Source of the DNA: Alphaproteobacteria bacterium
GTDB lineage: Bacteria > Pseudomonadota > Alphaproteobacteria > Puniceispirillales > Puniceispirillaceae
Length of the DNA stretch: 64,000 bases
Reading direction: 5' to 3'
NCBI GenBank assembly: GCA_016780775.1
Contig: JADHLI010000007.1
Span: forward strand, 1-64,000
Shown: one piece after another, positions 62,579 to 64,000 of the stretch
Numbering within the stretch: the first letter of the stretch is position 1
Layout of the letters: each line of letters starts with the position of its first letter
Position numbers and translations under genes: made by a program
The notes under the pieces: model-generated
What the model was told of the DNA's origin: nothing
What the model saw: the letters and a program-made list of their open reading frames with translations, nothing else
Database searches by the model: none

Positions 62579-64000
62579 TCAGGCTATCTTATTATAGCTG
62601 GTCTCAATAACCGGATACTCACCAGTAAAGCAAGCATCACAAAATTGTGGCAGATCAGGGTTTCTTGCTTTCTCCCCCATCGCACGATATAGCCCGTCAA
62701 TGGATATAAAGGCTAGGCTGTCAGCACCAATCTCGGCGCACATTTCCTTTATGGTCAATTTTGCCGCCATCAATTTATCTTTTTCAGGCGTATCCACACC
62801 ATAAAAACATGGGTTAGTGGTGGGCGGGCTTGCTATGCGCATATGCACCGATTTTGCACCAGCTTCACGCATCATTGTAACGATTTTGCGTGAGGTTGTG
62901 CCTCTGACAATCGAATCATCCACCAAGATAATATCCTTGCCAGCAACAATCTCAGAATTGGCGTTATGCTTCATCATTACGCCAGAAGTTCGCCCTGCTT
63001 CGGTGGGTTGGATAAAGGTGCGCCCAACATAATGGTTGCGAATAATGCCAAGCTCAAAAGGAATACCAGATTGCTGGGCATAGCCAAGTGCTGCGGGTAC
63101 GCCCGAATCAGGTACAGGTACAACCAAATCAGCTGCGATATTTGCCTCTTTAGCAAGCTCACCGCCAATATCCTTGCGGGCCTGATAAACTGACCGACCT
63201 TCAAGGGAGGAATCTGGGCGCGCAAAATAAATATATTCAAAAATACAGAAACGCGAGGGCTTTTTGGTGCTTATTTTATGGCTTTTTATACCGTCTTTAG
63301 AGATGACCACCATTTCGGCAGGCTCAATATCACGGATAAATTTTGCGCCAATAATATCAAGGGCGCATGTCTCAGAAGCCAGAATATAGGCATCACCCAG
63401 CTTGCCCAAGATAAGCGGACGTATTCCGTTTGGATCGCGCACGCCTATCAGTTGATCATCGACCACACTAACCAGCGCATAAGCCCCGGACACTTGTTGC
63501 AAGGCTTCGGTTAGCCGGCCAACGGGATCATTCTGGTGTGAGCGGGCAACCAGATGGATAATTACTTCAGTATCGGTGGTGGATTGGAACAGGCTGCCAG
63601 TTTCCACAAGGCTGGTGCGCAAGCGTTCGGCATTAATCAAATTGCCATTATGGGCAATGGCAAAATTGCCAAAACCCATTTCTGTCAGGAAAGGCTGGAT
63701 ATTGCGTACTTCATTCAAACCAGTGGTCGAATAGCGGTTATGGCCAATGGCAACATGGCCTTTTAAATCGTTTAAGGTTTTGGAGCCAGCGCTAAAATTC
63801 TCACCAACATGACCTATCCCTTTGAAATAGTTGAACTTTTCGCCATCAAAGCTAACCATGCCAGTGGCTTCTTGTCCGCGATGTTGCAATGCATGCAATC
63901 CAAGTGCGGTAAGCAGATGTGCTTCGCTATTGCCATAGATTCCAAAAACAGCGCATTCTTCTTGCAAGCTGTCTTGGTTATGCCCGTCACTTTCAGGCAG
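62579..64000 (-). CDS. purF: Amidophosphoribosyltransferase (5' end outside the window)
   Basis: The first committed enzyme of purine synthesis, making phosphoribosylamine from PRPP and glutamine. The glutaminase nucleophile Cys lies in LQEECAVFGIYGN, after a short propeptide; HALQHRGQEATGM, GHNRYSTTG, EFAIAHNGN-like and PNGIRPLILGKLG segments follow. The PRTase part has DSGVPAALGYAQQSGIPFELGI and DIILVDDSIVRGTTSRKIV. The frame is open to the window edge (LPESDGHNQDS upstream of the Cys), so the true start is probably beyond 64000, although TTG 63967 is in frame. 46 bases before the SDR gene. Confidence 0.95.
   Translation of the reverse strand: MPESDGHNQDSLQEECAVFGIYGNSEAHLLTALGLHALQHRGQEATGMVSFDGEKFNYFKGIGHVGENFSAGSKTLNDLKGHVAIGHNRYSTTGLNEVRNIQPFLTEMGFGNFAIAHNGNLINAERLRTSLVETGSLFQSTTDTEVIIHLVARSHQNDPVGRLTEALQQVSGAYALVSVVDDQLIGVRDPNGIRPLILGKLGDAYILASETCALDIIGAKFIRDIEPAEMVVISKDGIKSHKISTKKPSRFCIFEYIYFARPDSSLEGRSVYQARKDIGGELAKEANIAADLVVPVPDSGVPAALGYAQQSGIPFELGIIRNHYVGRTFIQPTEAGRTSGVMMKHNANSEIVAGKDIILVDDSIVRGTTSRKIVTMMREAGAKSVHMRIASPPTTNPCFYGVDTPEKDKLMAAKLTIKEMCAEIGADSLAFISIDGLYRAMGEKARNPDLPQFCDACFTGEYPVIETSYNKIA

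Overview
The window is a gene-dense chromosomal stretch from a marine alphaproteobacterium. Base composition looks like the mid-40s % GC (judged by eye, not computed). The lineage call is inference. It rests on the purine block purB-purC-purS-purQ-purL-bolA-grxD with separate PurS, PurQ and PurL, on purF next to an SDR gene, on class II DAHP synthase, on LPS export (LptD), and on a cupin gene that carries the full residue signature of DMSP lyases of the DddQ/DddL type, which are known mainly from marine Alphaproteobacteria. A SAR116-like or related marine lineage would fit, but no rRNA is present to test this. I saw no insertion sequence, prophage, integrase or CRISPR array.

Layout. 1-5.2 kb: a peroxiredoxin 3' end, a YpeA-like acetyltransferase, lptD and two LPS-type glycosyltransferases. 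5.2-15 kb: housekeeping and stress genes (DUF924, a D-2-hydroxyacid dehydrogenase, Sua5-type tRNA t6A synthase, an SRAP protease, a 3-methyladenine glycosylase, cytochrome b561 and cytochrome c', an EamA transporter, acetoacetyl-CoA synthetase). 15-28.5 kb: a largely co-directional metabolic and translation run (glutathione reductase, DAHP synthase, nicotinate phosphoribosyltransferase, nadE, gltX, cysS, cimA, trmJ, rpsD). 28.6-34.6 kb: the minus-strand purine operon followed by bolA and grxD. 34.7-40.2 kb: radC, map, a CinA-type domain protein, a rhomboid protease, a 2OG-Fe(II) oxygenase and a kappa-GST-like isomerase. 40.2-42.6 kb: the most unusual part. A betaine-type ABC transporter operon has collapsed: about 15 residues of the ATPase N-terminus, fused behind a lysine-rich pentapeptide repeat, are followed directly by a frameshifted substrate-binding protein. 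A tRNA-Leu and the DMSP lyase gene come next. 42.6-51 kb: an HD hydrolase, a flavin reductase, two SDRs and a lipid-modification cluster (SnoaL-like, DUF3833, CFA-synthase-like, DUF1365, FAD amine-oxidase-like). 51-57.7 kb: the ligase-associated DNA repair set (PdeM, Lhr-type helicase, MBL exonuclease, ATP-dependent ligase), arranged divergently around a GST gene. 57.6-64 kb: two small genes of 54 and 59 codons that standard length cut-offs miss, a YcgN-family protein, a second and more canonical CFA synthase, fused mnmC, an SDR and purF, which runs off the window.

Two themes cut across genes. First, short tandem duplications of 11-17 bp recur in non-coding leaders directly upstream of start codons (DUF924, SRAP, cytochrome b561, trmJ, the 59-aa protein) and across stop codons (34,981 and 41,669). 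One is also coding: six 15-bp units in the transporter remnant. In several leaders the repeated unit carries the ribosome-binding site or an ATG, so copy-number change could tune expression. Second, the glutathione and thiol theme is strong (glutathione reductase, monothiol glutaredoxin, a classical GST, a kappa-GST-like enzyme, a peroxiredoxin end), alongside two CFA-synthase paralogues that differ at active-site positions.
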